Shown one piece after another: positions 45,859 through 55,344 of a stretch of DNA of 64,000 nucleotides. The stretch is taken from the NCBI RefSeq assembly GCF_900143285.1, contig NZ_FRDN01000003.1, forward strand, positions 248,001-312,000, read 5' to 3'. The position numbers and the translations under genes are program-made. The stretch is from Desulfitobacterium chlororespirans DSM 11544. GTDB lineage: Bacteria; Bacillota; Desulfitobacteriia; Desulfitobacteriales; Desulfitobacteriaceae. The notes under the pieces were generated by a model. The model did no database searches, was not told the origin of the DNA, and saw only the letters and a program-made list of their open reading frames with translations. How positions within the stretch are numbered: the stretch's first letter is position 1; every line of letters starts with the position of its first letter.

Positions 45859-46902
45859 ATGAATATTGGCTATTTGCAGGAAACCCTCTCCAGCATTACC
45901 GAAGTAAAGCCCCTTGGCAAAACGGCTGAAGTAAATGGAGTGCTCTGCCATATTATCGGCCTGGTCCGCTATGGGGATATCCTGCGCCTTGCTGCTCTGC
46001 AATACGACGAGGGGTTTGCCGAACGTGCCGAGGCTGCTGAAATCGCGGAATTGAACGGGCTGCCTGAGAAACCGGAAACTAACCGGGAGCGCCTGCGCGG
46101 CGACAGGAGCATTGATATGACCAATATTTTTCATGCTGTGCAAACCATCCGCATCGGAGAAAAGCAGTTTGAGATTAATGAAATGGAAACCAGCCGCTGT
46201 GATTGGCAAAATTGGCAGATTCCGGTGCTGCTTAGCGAGTTTTTAAAGCAGGGCTGGAATCCGGCCGGCATTGAGTATCAAAGTATGGATAACTTGTTTT
46301 TGACTTTTATGCGGCTTCCAGGAGACTATGACCGCATACCGGATGTTGGTGAAAATCCGTCAGTGCAGCTTACCTTCCGGCGGGAACACATTCCCCATCC
46401 GGTTGAACAGCCTTTGACCCTGTCCGTGGGCGCAGACTATCCGGACAGACTGTGCTTTCAAGATAAAAACACGGGTGAAAAGCATTGGGTGCAGATCAAC
46501 CGTGTTTATCTTGCAGATATGTGGGAAGAAATGAGGCAAACTTTTAACGATCCCCGTTTGGCAGAACAATTCAGCGCCGCCGAGCTCGCTGAGCATAAAG
46601 GGGAGTTTGAACGCCGCTTTGCGGCAATTTGCCCCCAAGGCATGTGCTTTCCTGTGATCGAATATGAGTGCGAAGAAGATCTATACCTGCAATTCTATTC
46701 CCAGGAATGGCTGGATAACCTTCCGCAGAGTAACAGTTCCTGTGTGGGGTTTATTATCAAACCGGACAAAAAAACAGGGATTTCCGGACTTCCCCTTAAA
46801 GCTGCCCTGATCGAGGAACCCATGCCGGCGGACCGCCGGGTCATTGACACGGAGCTGTTTTCCTGCAGTCTGCCGCGGCAATATGAGGATGTCATTTTAT
46901 AA
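45859..46902 (+). CDS. Hypothetical protein
   Basis: 347 residues, acidic, soluble, no signal peptide or membrane segment, preceded by GAGGAGGATGG. I do not recognise a family. The protein is rich in aromatic and acidic residues (for example MDNLFLTFMRLPGDYDRIPD, EYECEEDLYLQFYSQEWLD) and has few cysteines. No neighbour is close enough to infer an operon. Codon use is similar to its surroundings. Confidence 0.8.
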   Translation: MNIGYLQETLSSITEVKPLGKTAEVNGVLCHIIGLVRYGDILRLAALQYDEGFAERAEAAEIAELNGLPEKPETNRERLRGDRSIDMTNIFHAVQTIRIGEKQFEINEMETSRCDWQNWQIPVLLSEFLKQGWNPAGIEYQSMDNLFLTFMRLPGDYDRIPDVGENPSVQLTFRREHIPHPVEQPLTLSVGADYPDRLCFQDKNTGEKHWVQINRVYLADMWEEMRQTFNDPRLAEQFSAAELAEHKGEFERRFAAICPQGMCFPVIEYECEEDLYLQFYSQEWLDNLPQSNSSCVGFIIKPDKKTGISGLPLKAALIEEPMPADRRVIDTELFSCSLPRQYEDVIL

Positions 46903-46972
46903 AGGATCTCTCAGCCAAGCAACCATCTACCAAGAATATTGATGGCCTTAACCGACTCAATGATGCGCTGAA

Positions 46973-47161
46973 TCATTGAGCAAAGAGAATCCGGTTAGGC
47001 TGTTGCTGGGCAGCAGAGACCTGCACCAGGCCCTCCAACCGTATAAGCTCATGGATTGCGGTTTCATCCAGGTATTGAACTAACTCCTGCTTCCACCTTT
47101 TGTTTACTCTTGAATCGTCAATATTATCAAAACACAAAACAACCATAAAATGGCTCATCGT
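46973..47161 (-). CDS. Possible small protein or gene remnant
   Basis: A 62-residue frame from ATG 47161, with a weak ribosome site, ends in EGLVQVSAAQQQPNRILFAQ. I recognise no family. The 18 bases coding for its VQVSAA part are repeated exactly at 61993-62010, beyond the nitrogenase-like cluster. It may be a decayed gene. Confidence 0.3.
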   Translation of the reverse strand, partial: TMSHFMVVLCFDNIDDSRVNKRWKQELVQYLDETAIHELIRLEGLVQVSAAQQQPNRILFAQ

Positions 47162-47195
47162 AAAATTCCATATAAGGCGAAATGGAGTGATATTT

Positions 47196-47735
47196 TTGAA
47201 GGCATTTCTGATCATTGATGTACAAAATGACTATTTTCCAGGTGGAAAATCCGAACTTGTCGGAGCAGCGGAAGCATTAGAAAATATTGAAATCGTTTTA
47301 AAACGTTTCAGAGCGGCAAAATTGCCCGTTATTCATATTCAGCATATCAACACGCGTGCAGGGGCCACTTTCTTTTTACCCGGTACACCCGGCGTTGAAA
47401 TCCATAGCAATTTAACCCCTTTGGATGGGGAAGATGTTCTTGTTAAACATGCACCAAATAGCTTTTATGAGACAGGTCTTGGGGATTTGCTGCGTTTAAA
47501 ATCTATTGACAGTTTAGTTGTCGGCGGAATGATGACCCATATGTGTATTGATACAACTGTGCGGGCGGCAAAGGATTATGGTATACCTGTTACTTTGCTG
47601 TACAATGCTTGTGCTACGAAAGACTTATCGATAATGAGCCATTCAATACCTGCCCTGACTGTTCATAATGCCTATATGGCTGGGCTTAACGGCATGTTTG
47701 CCCAGGTTGTTCTGACAAAGGAATTGCAAATCTAA
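47196..47735 (+). CDS. Isochorismatase-like cysteine hydrolase
   Basis: 179 residues from TTG 47196 after GGAGTGA. The triad is Asp in LIIDVQNDYF (about residue 8), Lys in VKHAPNSF (about 85) and Cys in GGMMTHMCIDTTVRAA (about 117). This is a more typical isochorismatase/nicotinamidase-like member than the one at 20502. Substrate unknown. It is low in GC compared with the cluster that follows. Confidence 0.9.
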   Translation: MKAFLIIDVQNDYFPGGKSELVGAAEALENIEIVLKRFRAAKLPVIHIQHINTRAGATFFLPGTPGVEIHSNLTPLDGEDVLVKHAPNSFYETGLGDLLRLKSIDSLVVGGMMTHMCIDTTVRAAKDYGIPVTLLYNACATKDLSIMSHSIPALTVHNAYMAGLNGMFAQVVLTKELQI

Positions 47736-47882
47736 GCATAGGCAACTTGTCCGCAATCTGTTAACGCAGACAGCCTTAGGGCCAAACGTATTAGGAAAAC
47801 TGCAAAATCCCTTGTTCCAAGGAGATAAGGGGATACCAAGATAAACTATAAACTATGAGCTGTCACATTTTACCCTAATCTA

Positions 47883-47911
47883 TTGACAAAGTAAAAGCAG
47901 CTTGGTACTAT
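47883..47911 (+). promoter_or_regulatory. Sigma-70 promoter of the NifDK-like operon
   Basis: TTGACA (47883-47888), 17 bp, TACTAT (47906-47911). The predicted leader is about 130 nt to ATG 48051. Confidence 0.8.
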
Positions 47912-47954
47912 GTAATGAATAGTAAACATATAGTTTTAATGTACTTTACTGGTT

Positions 47955-48010
47955 GACCGGAAAACCGGAGGCAATTTCGCTTTAAGCGAAAATTGGTTCC
48001 GGTTTTTCCT
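47955..48010 (+). terminator. Leader hairpin, candidate attenuator of the NifDK-like operon
   Basis: Outer stem AAAACCGGA/TCCGGTTTT (47961-47969 with 47998-48006) and inner stem TTCGCTT/AAGCGAA (47976-47990), followed by TTTTTCCT. It lies between promoter and start codon. A second CCGG at 47957-47960 could compete for pairing. I match it to no known riboswitch. Confidence 0.6.
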
Positions 48011-48050
48011 ATTAATATCGATCAGTAAAGACGCAAGAAAGGAGTCATCT

Positions 48051-49526
48051 ATGACACTCAATCTAAAATCTCCGGAGTTTCAGCCACGTGAACAGCGCTT
48101 GGGATCCATCACAGGTTACGAAGGAACGCTGAAAGACATGGCCCAGCGCGGCTGCGGGGGATGCCTTACCAATCGCCGGCGTTGTTTCACGACAGTTAGT
48201 TCTTGCACACACTTTCATTGCCTCAGCCTTTTAATCAACATCGAGGATTCGGTGATCGTGGATCATGCACCGAGCGGTTGCTCCTCGGGCATCATCCACT
48301 TCAGCGCCAACCGTGTGGCCAGCGGGCGTCTTGGACCCGATAAGCATCATGCGCGGGTTTTTTGCACCAATATCCAAGAGCGGGAGACGGTTTTCGGCGC
48401 TCTCGATAAGCTGCGTGACACCATTCGCGCGGCCTATGAACGCTATCACCCGAAAATCATCTATGTATCAACAAGCTGCACGTCGAGCATCATCGGTGAC
48501 GATGTATACAGTGTCGTCCAGGAGATGCGCGAAGAACTCGGCGTGACGATCAGTTTCGCCGCCGTGGAAGGTATCAAATCAAAGATATGGGCTTCGGGCT
48601 TCGATGCCTATGGTCACGCGGTGGTCGACTCAGTCATCAAGCCGCCGGCGGCCAAAAAAAATCAGGTCAACTATATTGCCTTTGCGCCCATCGGACGTGA
48701 AGAAGTGGATCGCCTGTTTGGCCGTCTTGGTTACGAGGTTCTGTATCTGACGGGATTGACGAACAATGAAGAATACGCGCGGGCGTCACAATCCGTTGCC
48801 ACATTCGGACAATGCGGGGCCCAGTCCAGTTATCTTGCGGGCGCCCTCGAACAGCTCTATGGCATCAAATATTTTCAGTCCTATCTGCCCTACGGAGGCC
48901 TTGGTTTTGAGCGGTTTTTACGGGAAATCGGTCCGCACCTCGGCAAAGCCGACCTGGCCGAACAAATCATTGCGGAAGAACGGGAAAAATACCGCGAGGA
49001 GCTTGAAAGCCTGCGCGGGAGACTGAGGGGCAAAACGGCGGTGATCCTGCTGGGGGCAAGCTATGCCTACGAGTATGTACGCATACTGCGGGAGCTGGGC
49101 GTTACCGTGCTGCATGCCGTAGGTTATCACTATGACCCCCGGCTCGACAACCAATCCGACGATCCGGTCGCCGCGGCGGCGGATGCGCGGGATTTTGAAG
49201 ATATACCGACTTCGGTCAACGATATTCAGACTATGGAAAATTACCTTGTCATCAAGCGCCTGCAGCCGGACTTTGTCGTGTCACGGGCGCATGGAGACGG
49301 GTGCTGGGCCGTCAAGATGGGGATTCCCGATATCGAAGGACGCATTGGTCTGCAGGTTTTCGGTTACAAAGGACTTGTTTCCTTTGGGCGGGTGATCGCC
49401 GACGAACTGGATAATCTCAATTTCGTAAAAAAGATGCACGCCCATTTCGAACCGCCCTTTACGGAAGAGTATGAGGGGTTTGATCCGTATTTTTCACTGG
49501 AAGACGATGCAGAGGAGGCAATATAG
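48051..49526 (+). CDS. Nitrogenase-like component 1 alpha subunit (NifD-like)
   Basis: 491 residues, ATG preceded by AAAGGAG. P-cluster-type cysteines sit at about 52 (SSCTHFHC), 77 (APSGCSSG) and 143 (STSCTSSIIGDD), with spacing matching NifD Cys62, 88 and 154. Cys254 in TFGQCGAQSSYLAGALEQLY lies where NifD Cys275 binds the cofactor. The segment equivalent to NifD His442 reads IEGRIGLQVFGYKGLVSFGR, with no histidine. It should form a heterotetramer with the next gene product and receive electrons from the NifH-like protein at 59754. Lack of nifEN/nifV and of the His ligand argues against nitrogen fixation. Methylthio-alkane-reductase-like chemistry is a guess. Confidence 0.88.
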   Translation: MTLNLKSPEFQPREQRLGSITGYEGTLKDMAQRGCGGCLTNRRRCFTTVSSCTHFHCLSLLINIEDSVIVDHAPSGCSSGIIHFSANRVASGRLGPDKHHARVFCTNIQERETVFGALDKLRDTIRAAYERYHPKIIYVSTSCTSSIIGDDVYSVVQEMREELGVTISFAAVEGIKSKIWASGFDAYGHAVVDSVIKPPAAKKNQVNYIAFAPIGREEVDRLFGRLGYEVLYLTGLTNNEEYARASQSVATFGQCGAQSSYLAGALEQLYGIKYFQSYLPYGGLGFERFLREIGPHLGKADLAEQIIAEEREKYREELESLRGRLRGKTAVILLGASYAYEYVRILRELGVTVLHAVGYHYDPRLDNQSDDPVAAAADARDFEDIPTSVNDIQTMENYLVIKRLQPDFVVSRAHGDGCWAVKMGIPDIEGRIGLQVFGYKGLVSFGRVIADELDNLNFVKKMHAHFEPPFTEEYEGFDPYFSLEDDAEEAI

Positions 49527-49527
49527 A

Positions 49528-50889
49528 GTGGCATGCGACTTTATCGAACAAAATAGAACGACCTGCGCACTGGGCGGCCTCTATACGGCCCTTGCCATAG
49601 AACGGGTGCTGCCCGTACTGCACTGCGGCCCGGGCTGCCAGGCACAAACACGGGGTGTGCTGGGCAACAGCAACGGCGCGCAGAACAGTTTTCCCTTTAT
49701 GGAGAGCGTCATTCCCTGCAGCAATTTTGAGGAAACCGACGTAGTATTTGGCGGCGTGGAGAAACTGCGCAAACTCCTTGAGCATTCCCTGAAGGCGTAC
49801 AAGGCGGATATGTTTATCGTCCTCAGCGGCTGCACGCCGGCGATTGTCGGAGACGATGTCGAAGAGGTCATCCGCTCCTTTTCCGGCGGGGACATCCCCG
49901 TGCTCTATGCGGAAACGGCCGGTTTTCACGGCAACAACCTTTATGGGCACCGGCAGGTGCTGACCGCGATTCTCAAGCAATATCTCCCGCGGCAAGAGCG
50001 CGGAGAAACGATACCGGGTCTTGTGAATATTTTCGGTATCGTTCCCTACTACGACCCGTTTTGGTCCGCAGAGCTTGAGGAAATCGAAAGCCTGCTTACC
50101 AAAATCGGCCTGAAACCCAATATTTTTTACGGGCGGGGGAAAGGACTCGCGGAGATCCAAAAGATTCCGCAGGCCTCTTTCAACATACTCCTCTCTCCGT
50201 GGGTCGACCTTGAGGTTGTGCAGGAGCTTGAGGCTCAATACGGGACGCCGTATTTTCATTATCCGGCGCTGCCTCTCGGCCCTACTGAGACAAACCGTTT
50301 TCTGCGGGAGCTCGCCCAATACGCGGGGCTGGACGAACCGGCGGTGGAAAAAGTCATTCATGAGGGGGAGGATCTTTACTACTACTACATGAATCGTTCC
50401 TTGCACTGGATATATTCATGCCGTACGCTCCCCAAGCATTTCTATGTCAATGCCAGCGCCTCGTCGGCGCTGCCGCTGACCCGTTTTCTCGTTAACGATC
50501 TGGGCTTGCTGCCGGAAAAGATTTATCTCCCGGAAGGAATTCCAGAAGAGCACAGGGAGCGCGTGGAGGGGTACTTCCGCGACCTTGAGATTGCGGATGA
50601 AAAGCGGGGTGGATTTGTGGTTGACTTCAGCGAAGACGGCGGACTCATGGCAGCTGAGATACGTGACATCCATTTTGAACCAGGGACTACTTATATCTTC
50701 GGCTCCCTTTGGGATGTGCTGTTTTGCAGGGGCAAACACTTGCCGTTCCTTTCCGTCTCTGCGCCGCAGGGCATTCATATGATCGGAACCAAGCATTATT
50801 TCGGGTACACCGGCGGGGTAAACCTGTTCTCAGATTACTATTCCAGACTGGCGGACTTGGGACCCTTCGGCGGCGGTTCCCATGAATAA
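49528..50889 (+). CDS. Nitrogenase-like component 1 beta subunit (NifK-like)
   Basis: 453 residues from GTG 49528, 7 bases after AGGAGG and one base after the alpha-subunit stop; upstream in-frame ATGs lie within the alpha gene and lack a site. P-cluster-type cysteines: Cys13 (NRTTCALGGLYTALAIER), Cys37 (HCGPGCQAQ) and Cys102 (LSGCTPAIVGDD), equivalent to NifK 70, 95 and 153. ETDVVFGGVEKL matches the NifK VFGG segment. It pairs with the alpha subunit and carries half of the P-cluster. The C-terminal extension of NifK is missing, so the protein is shorter. Confidence 0.88.
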   Translation: MACDFIEQNRTTCALGGLYTALAIERVLPVLHCGPGCQAQTRGVLGNSNGAQNSFPFMESVIPCSNFEETDVVFGGVEKLRKLLEHSLKAYKADMFIVLSGCTPAIVGDDVEEVIRSFSGGDIPVLYAETAGFHGNNLYGHRQVLTAILKQYLPRQERGETIPGLVNIFGIVPYYDPFWSAELEEIESLLTKIGLKPNIFYGRGKGLAEIQKIPQASFNILLSPWVDLEVVQELEAQYGTPYFHYPALPLGPTETNRFLRELAQYAGLDEPAVEKVIHEGEDLYYYYMNRSLHWIYSCRTLPKHFYVNASASSALPLTRFLVNDLGLLPEKIYLPEGIPEEHRERVEGYFRDLEIADEKRGGFVVDFSEDGGLMAAEIRDIHFEPGTTYIFGSLWDVLFCRGKHLPFLSVSAPQGIHMIGTKHYFGYTGGVNLFSDYYSRLADLGPFGGGSHE

Positions 50890-50911
50890 AAAATGAAAAG
50901 GAGGGATTTAA

Positions 50912-51709
50912 GTGGAGAGCAATATAGCCTATAGATTCCCCAAAAAAGGCATCGTCGCCAAACTGTTTTTCATCTATCAAAAGATGATCATCATTGCACT
51001 CTTGATCGTATTGTGGGAATTGCTGGCTCATTTTTCGGACAGCATCTACTTCTCCTCCCTGCTGACGGTCGTCAAGGAGTTTAACAAGATGATCGCATCA
51101 GGTGAGCTGGCGAAGCACATCGGCACCAGCCTGAAAATCTCGGCCATCGGACTCGTGATCGGGCAGTGTCTCGCTATCCCCATCGGCGCGTTGCTGGGTT
51201 GGTACGAAAAAGCCTACAACTATTTGGATCCGCTGCTCACGATCGCGCGCAACACTTCAATATTAGCGATATTGCCGCTGTTTGTGTTGTTTCTCGGCAT
51301 TGGCGATACTTCAAAAATCGCGATCATTGTCTGGGCGACGTTTTTTCCGACCATGCTCAATACCATGCAGGGTGTGAAACACGCGGACGTGCTGCTGATT
51401 AAACTGGCACGGTCCATGTGCGTCAGCAGGCTGGGTCTGTTTTCGAAAGTTATCCTGCCTTCGGCATCGCCGTATATCACGGCGGGATTCCGGCAATCGG
51501 CGGGAATTGCGCTCCTCGTCATCGTCGGTGCCGAGATGCTGGGGGCGCGCTATGGCATCGGCTATATGATTTTTCAGGCGCAAAAGTCCTATTTGATTCC
51601 TAAGATGTACGTAGGAATCATCACGATAGCCGGACTCGGTGTTCTCGTCAACTGGCTGTGCACCAAGCTGGAACAGAGGCTGATGACGTGGCAGGAGAAA
51701 ACAAATTAG
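50912..51709 (+). CDS. ABC transporter permease (SsuC/TauC/NrtB type)
   Basis: 265 residues from GTG 50912 after AAGGAGGG, 22 bp after the beta subunit. Six membrane segments; LGWYEKAYNYLDPLLTIARN and the coupling loop near FSKVILPSASPYITAGFRQS are typical of the sulfonate/taurine/nitrate permease family. Together with the lipoprotein downstream and the ATPase at 55345 it forms a complete importer. Confidence 0.92.
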   Translation: MESNIAYRFPKKGIVAKLFFIYQKMIIIALLIVLWELLAHFSDSIYFSSLLTVVKEFNKMIASGELAKHIGTSLKISAIGLVIGQCLAIPIGALLGWYEKAYNYLDPLLTIARNTSILAILPLFVLFLGIGDTSKIAIIVWATFFPTMLNTMQGVKHADVLLIKLARSMCVSRLGLFSKVILPSASPYITAGFRQSAGIALLVIVGAEMLGARYGIGYMIFQAQKSYLIPKMYVGIITIAGLGVLVNWLCTKLEQRLMTWQEKTN

Positions 51710-51733
51710 GGTATAGAAAAGGAGAAAAAAATC

Positions 51734-52771
51734 ATGAAAAAGAATTTAAGGAAAACCATCCGCATTATTTCCAGCTTGCTTACGGCGGCGCTCCTAATTT
51801 CCTTGACAGCCTGCGGCAGCAGCGCCTCCTCATCCGAAGTTCCTACGGTCGAGGGGGCTAAATACGTCTTTAAGCTGGCGGGCATCGGCACCAGCGCGAC
51901 ACAAATCGATCCGGTAGCAGTCGGCATTGAGAAAGGCTTTTTTGCGGAAGAAGGCATTGAGGTCAAAGACGTCGGCGAAGTCGACGTGCTGCAATTTGTC
52001 GCTCTGCTCGAAAGCGGCAGCGTGGACGCCGGTCTGACCATGGAGTCTGATATAGTTGCGGCGATTGACGTCGGCGCGGATATCGTCGAAGTAGCCGTCG
52101 GCCCGGCAGTCACGCGGGAAAAGCCGCATATGGCGTACGTAGTCCTTGAAAACAGCCCGATCAAAAGCGGCGCGGATATCAAAGCTGCCAAGATCGGCCT
52201 CACGGGCCTCAACGGCTGCAACGTTGGATTCCTGTATGAATACGCGGCGCTGAACGGTATTAAAGATCCGGCAAGGGAGCTTGACGTCACGAGCAGCTCG
52301 GCACCGGCCCTCCTGGAGGCCTTGCGGGCGGGCCAGCTCGATCTGACCGCGCTGCATGGTACGACCAATGAGGAAGTCATCAAGCGCATCTATCCGGATC
52401 TCCGCGTCCTCTTCACGGACTATGATTTCGCAGAGGACCGCGCGGGTGACATCGGCTGGTGCCTGCGCCGTTCATGGGCTGAAGAGGACCCGGATCGTGC
52501 GCGCGCCTTTGTGGCGGCCATTGCCAAATCCAATAATTTCGTAAACAACAATCCCGAGGAAGCGCTGGAGATTTATCGCAAGGTCGCCAAAACCGAGCTC
52601 AACGAAAAGATTTTTCAGACTCCCTATTACGCGAAGGACGGGCTGATTCAGGAATCCCACGTGCAATACTGGATCGATACCCTGTCAAAGCCGAACAGCT
52701 TCCAGCCGCTGCAGAACAAAGACATAAAATTTGAAGATGTGGCGACAAATAAGTACAATCCGCATAAGTAA
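51734..52771 (+). CDS. ABC substrate-binding lipoprotein (SsuA/NMT1 type)
   Basis: 345 residues, signal peptide ending in ISLTAC (lipobox Cys at about 27). The mature part has QIDPVAVGIEKGFFAEEGIE and a closed two-lobed layout as in SsuA, TauA or NMT1/ThiY proteins. These bind sulfonates, taurine, nitrate or pyrimidines. The ligand is presumably the substrate, or its precursor, of the nitrogenase-like enzyme encoded upstream in the same operon. Confidence 0.92.
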   Translation: MKKNLRKTIRIISSLLTAALLISLTACGSSASSSEVPTVEGAKYVFKLAGIGTSATQIDPVAVGIEKGFFAEEGIEVKDVGEVDVLQFVALLESGSVDAGLTMESDIVAAIDVGADIVEVAVGPAVTREKPHMAYVVLENSPIKSGADIKAAKIGLTGLNGCNVGFLYEYAALNGIKDPARELDVTSSSAPALLEALRAGQLDLTALHGTTNEEVIKRIYPDLRVLFTDYDFAEDRAGDIGWCLRRSWAEEDPDRARAFVAAIAKSNNFVNNNPEEALEIYRKVAKTELNEKIFQTPYYAKDGLIQESHVQYWIDTLSKPNSFQPLQNKDIKFEDVATNKYNPHK

Positions 52772-52854
52772 TAGTATCGGCCCAGAGCATGCCGGCCCAG
52801 GGCTTAATCTAACCCTAACCTACGAATAAAGCCTTCCGCCGGGCGAAGCAAATA

Positions 52855-52890
52855 CCCCTATGGCCTCAAGTCCATAGGGGCTTTCCTTTT
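52855..52890. terminator. Terminator between the two arms of the nitrogenase-like cluster
   Basis: CCCCTATGG (52855-52863) pairs with CCATAGGGG (52872-52880), followed by CTTTCCTTTTCATTTTTT. It ends the plus arm; the minus arm converges on it. Confidence 0.85.
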
Positions 52891-52982
52891 CATTTTTTCG
52901 GCAATTATCTCATTCCTTTCACCATTTGCACCTTCCCGGGCCAAAATAGCGGCGATAGGTTATCCTCATTTTACGGCGCCTC

Positions 52983-54245
52983 TCAGATCGTTTCCGCGGA
53001 AACATGGCCTTGTCCGGGAATCAGAAAAACGATCATGGCGGCTACAAGGCATAACACTGCCGCTGAGATGAAGACCAGGGTATAGCTGTGCAGCGCCGCT
53101 TGCAAAGCGCCGGCATAAAAAGCGGCCAAGGCGGAACCGGCCTGGTGCAGGGCCATCATCCAGCCGAAGATCACGATACTCCGGTCGCCGAAAAGGTCGG
53201 CAGCCAGTTTGATGGTTGACGGTACGGTGGCAATCCAATTCAAACCGTAAACCGTCACAAAAATGATCAATATAACCCTATCCGACACCAATACCGCCGG
53301 CAGCAAAAACAGGGCCAGGCCGCGCACCAGGTAATACCAGAACAAGAGCCAGCGGTTGTCATAGCGGTCGGACAGCCAGCCTGCCGCCGTAACTCCGATG
53401 ATATTAAACACACTTGCCGCCGACAGCAGCCCTGCGGCAAAGATCGCCGTTATCCCATGATCGACACAAGCGGAAACAAAATGTGTGCCGATCAAACCGA
53501 CCGAAGTCGCGCCGCAGACAAAAAAGCTGGCTGACAATAACCAGAACGCTTTCGACTGCACGGCGGTTTTCAACCCCTGCCAAACCGCCTGAAAGGGATT
53601 GTCCGTAGTTTTGTCCGGCACAGTATCCCCGGCTGAAGTTCCGTACGGCACCAGTCCCACCTCCCCAGGCCCATTGCGCATAATCAGGATAATCAGCGCC
53701 AGAGAAAAGAACGCCGCGGCGACCAGAACCCATACGATCACATGCCAGTCAAACCATTCCAGAATGTTAGCGAACAGCGGGAGAAAGAGCAGCTGCCCGG
53801 CCGCCCCGGCCGCGCTGAAAATCCCCAGGATCAGGCCCCGCTGCTGTATAAACCAGCGGGTGGCGACGACCGTTCCGAATACAGTGGAAAGAAAGCCTGA
53901 GCCGATTCCGATGACAATGCCCCACAATAGTATCATCTGCCACATGTCCTGCATCCATAAAGTCAAGCCGGCTCCCGCGCCCAACAGCAACAAGGCCGAG
54001 GCGATCACGGGCCGGACTCCGTACCGTTCCATCAGAGCTGCGGCAAAGGGACCGCAAAGCCCATTAAGCAGGAGATTAATGCTTAACGCCAAGCTGATTT
54101 CCGCCCGGTTCCAGCCGAAAAATTCTTCGAAGGGAACGATCAGGACCGCCGGAGCCGAACGAATGCCGGCGGCGATGACCAAGGTTAAAAATGTAACGAA
54201 AACGATCAGTCCATAGTAATATTTAGCCGTCCGCGTATGATTCAT
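52983..54245 (-). CDS. MFS transporter
   Basis: 420 residues from ATG 54245 (AAAAGGTGA upstream), 12 membrane segments. The loop 2-3 motif is present as GPFAAALMERYGVRP and loop 8-9 as GWLSDRYDNRW. It resembles the monocarboxylate/oxalate-formate-type MFS group. As last gene of the minus arm it could export the end product of the pathway, for example a small acid. The substrate is unknown. Confidence 0.88.
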   Translation of the reverse strand: MNHTRTAKYYYGLIVFVTFLTLVIAAGIRSAPAVLIVPFEEFFGWNRAEISLALSINLLLNGLCGPFAAALMERYGVRPVIASALLLLGAGAGLTLWMQDMWQMILLWGIVIGIGSGFLSTVFGTVVATRWFIQQRGLILGIFSAAGAAGQLLFLPLFANILEWFDWHVIVWVLVAAAFFSLALIILIMRNGPGEVGLVPYGTSAGDTVPDKTTDNPFQAVWQGLKTAVQSKAFWLLSASFFVCGATSVGLIGTHFVSACVDHGITAIFAAGLLSAASVFNIIGVTAAGWLSDRYDNRWLLFWYYLVRGLALFLLPAVLVSDRVILIIFVTVYGLNWIATVPSTIKLAADLFGDRSIVIFGWMMALHQAGSALAAFYAGALQAALHSYTLVFISAAVLCLVAAMIVFLIPGQGHVSAETI

Positions 54246-54360
54246 CTCTATCACCTTTTCGTCTATGATGGGCTGCCGGACTTCCCGGTCAGACGGCAGC
54301 CAGACCGGCCGCATAGGAAAAGCCAGGCTCCGCGGCGGAACCTGGCTTCCATCATCCCGG

Positions 54361-55294
54361 CTATTGGGGATCTTCCTGGAACAAGGCCGTGCTGAGATAG
54401 CGTTCACCCGTATCCGGCAAAATAACAATAATCAACTTTCCTTTGTTTTCCGGGCGCTTGGCGATCTCCAGGGCGGCAAAGGCAGCCGCGCCGGAAGAAA
54501 TCCCCGCCAATAAGCCCTCTTCCCTGGCTAAGCGCCGGCCGGTGAGAAAGGCTTCTTCATTTTTTACCCTAAAGATCTCATCGATTAAGCCTTTGTTCAG
54601 GACATCGGGAACAAAGCCCGCTCCAATGCCTTGGATCTTATGCGACCCGGACTGGCCGCCGGAGAGGACCGGAGAATCAAAAGGTTCAACAGCCACTATG
54701 TTTAAGGAAGGCTTGTGTTTTTTGATGACTTCCCCCACCCCGGTAATCGTGCCGCCGGTACCGACACCGCCGACCAGAATATCGATTTTCCCTGCCGTGT
54801 CGTTCCAAATCTCTGCGGCAGTTGTCGCCCGGTGAATTTCCGGGTTGGCCGGATTTTTGAATTGCTGCGGAATGAAGGAATTGGGCAGGCGCCGCCAGTT
54901 CCTCCGCTTTCAGGATCGCCCCTTTCATTCCCTGGGGACCGGGCGTAAGCACCAGCTCCGCGCCATAGGCTTTTAACAGGTTGCGCCGTTCAACGCTCAT
55001 TGTTTCCGGCATGGTCAGAATCAAGCGGTATCCCCTGGCGGCCGCCACGAAAGCCAGGGCGATCCCCGTATTGCCGCTGGTCGGCTCGATGAGTACCGTC
55101 TCTTTGGTGATCAGCCCTTTGTCCTCGGCATCCTTGATCATGCTGAAGCCGATCCTGTCTTTCACACTGCCGCCGGGGTTAAAGGACTCCAGCTTGGCAA
55201 CGACATCCGCCTCCAGGCCTTTGGCCACTGCGCTCAAACGCAGCAGAGGCGTTCTTCCGATCAAATCCGTCAGATTGTTGGCAATTTTAGTCAT
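54361..55294 (-). pseudogene. cysK: Cysteine synthase (CysK-type) with a frameshift
   Basis: The first frame starts at ATG 55294 after AGAGGAG and carries [10 protein letters not shown], the PLP lysine in [11 protein letters not shown] (about residue 43) and [12 protein letters not shown]. Near 54888-54896 the frame shifts by one base: after KAEELAA the next frame continues [20 protein letters not shown] and then [13 protein letters not shown] to the C-terminus ([11 protein letters not shown]). Together they make one full CysK of about 310 residues, O-acetylserine sulfhydrylase, which fixes sulfide into cysteine. One extra G or C in GCGGCGCC would explain it. It may be a real mutation or a read error. 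It is in the same operon as the nitrogenase-like genes, which points to sulfide or thiol as a product. Confidence 0.85.
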
Positions 55295-55344
55295 ATGATA
55301 TCTCCTCTCTATCAAACCGCTGGATGATTAAACGGAATTTTTCC

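Noticed and set aside
49459-50406. 315-codon minus-strand frame
   Set aside because: Antisense to the NifK-like gene, which has all expected cysteines and a ribosome site.
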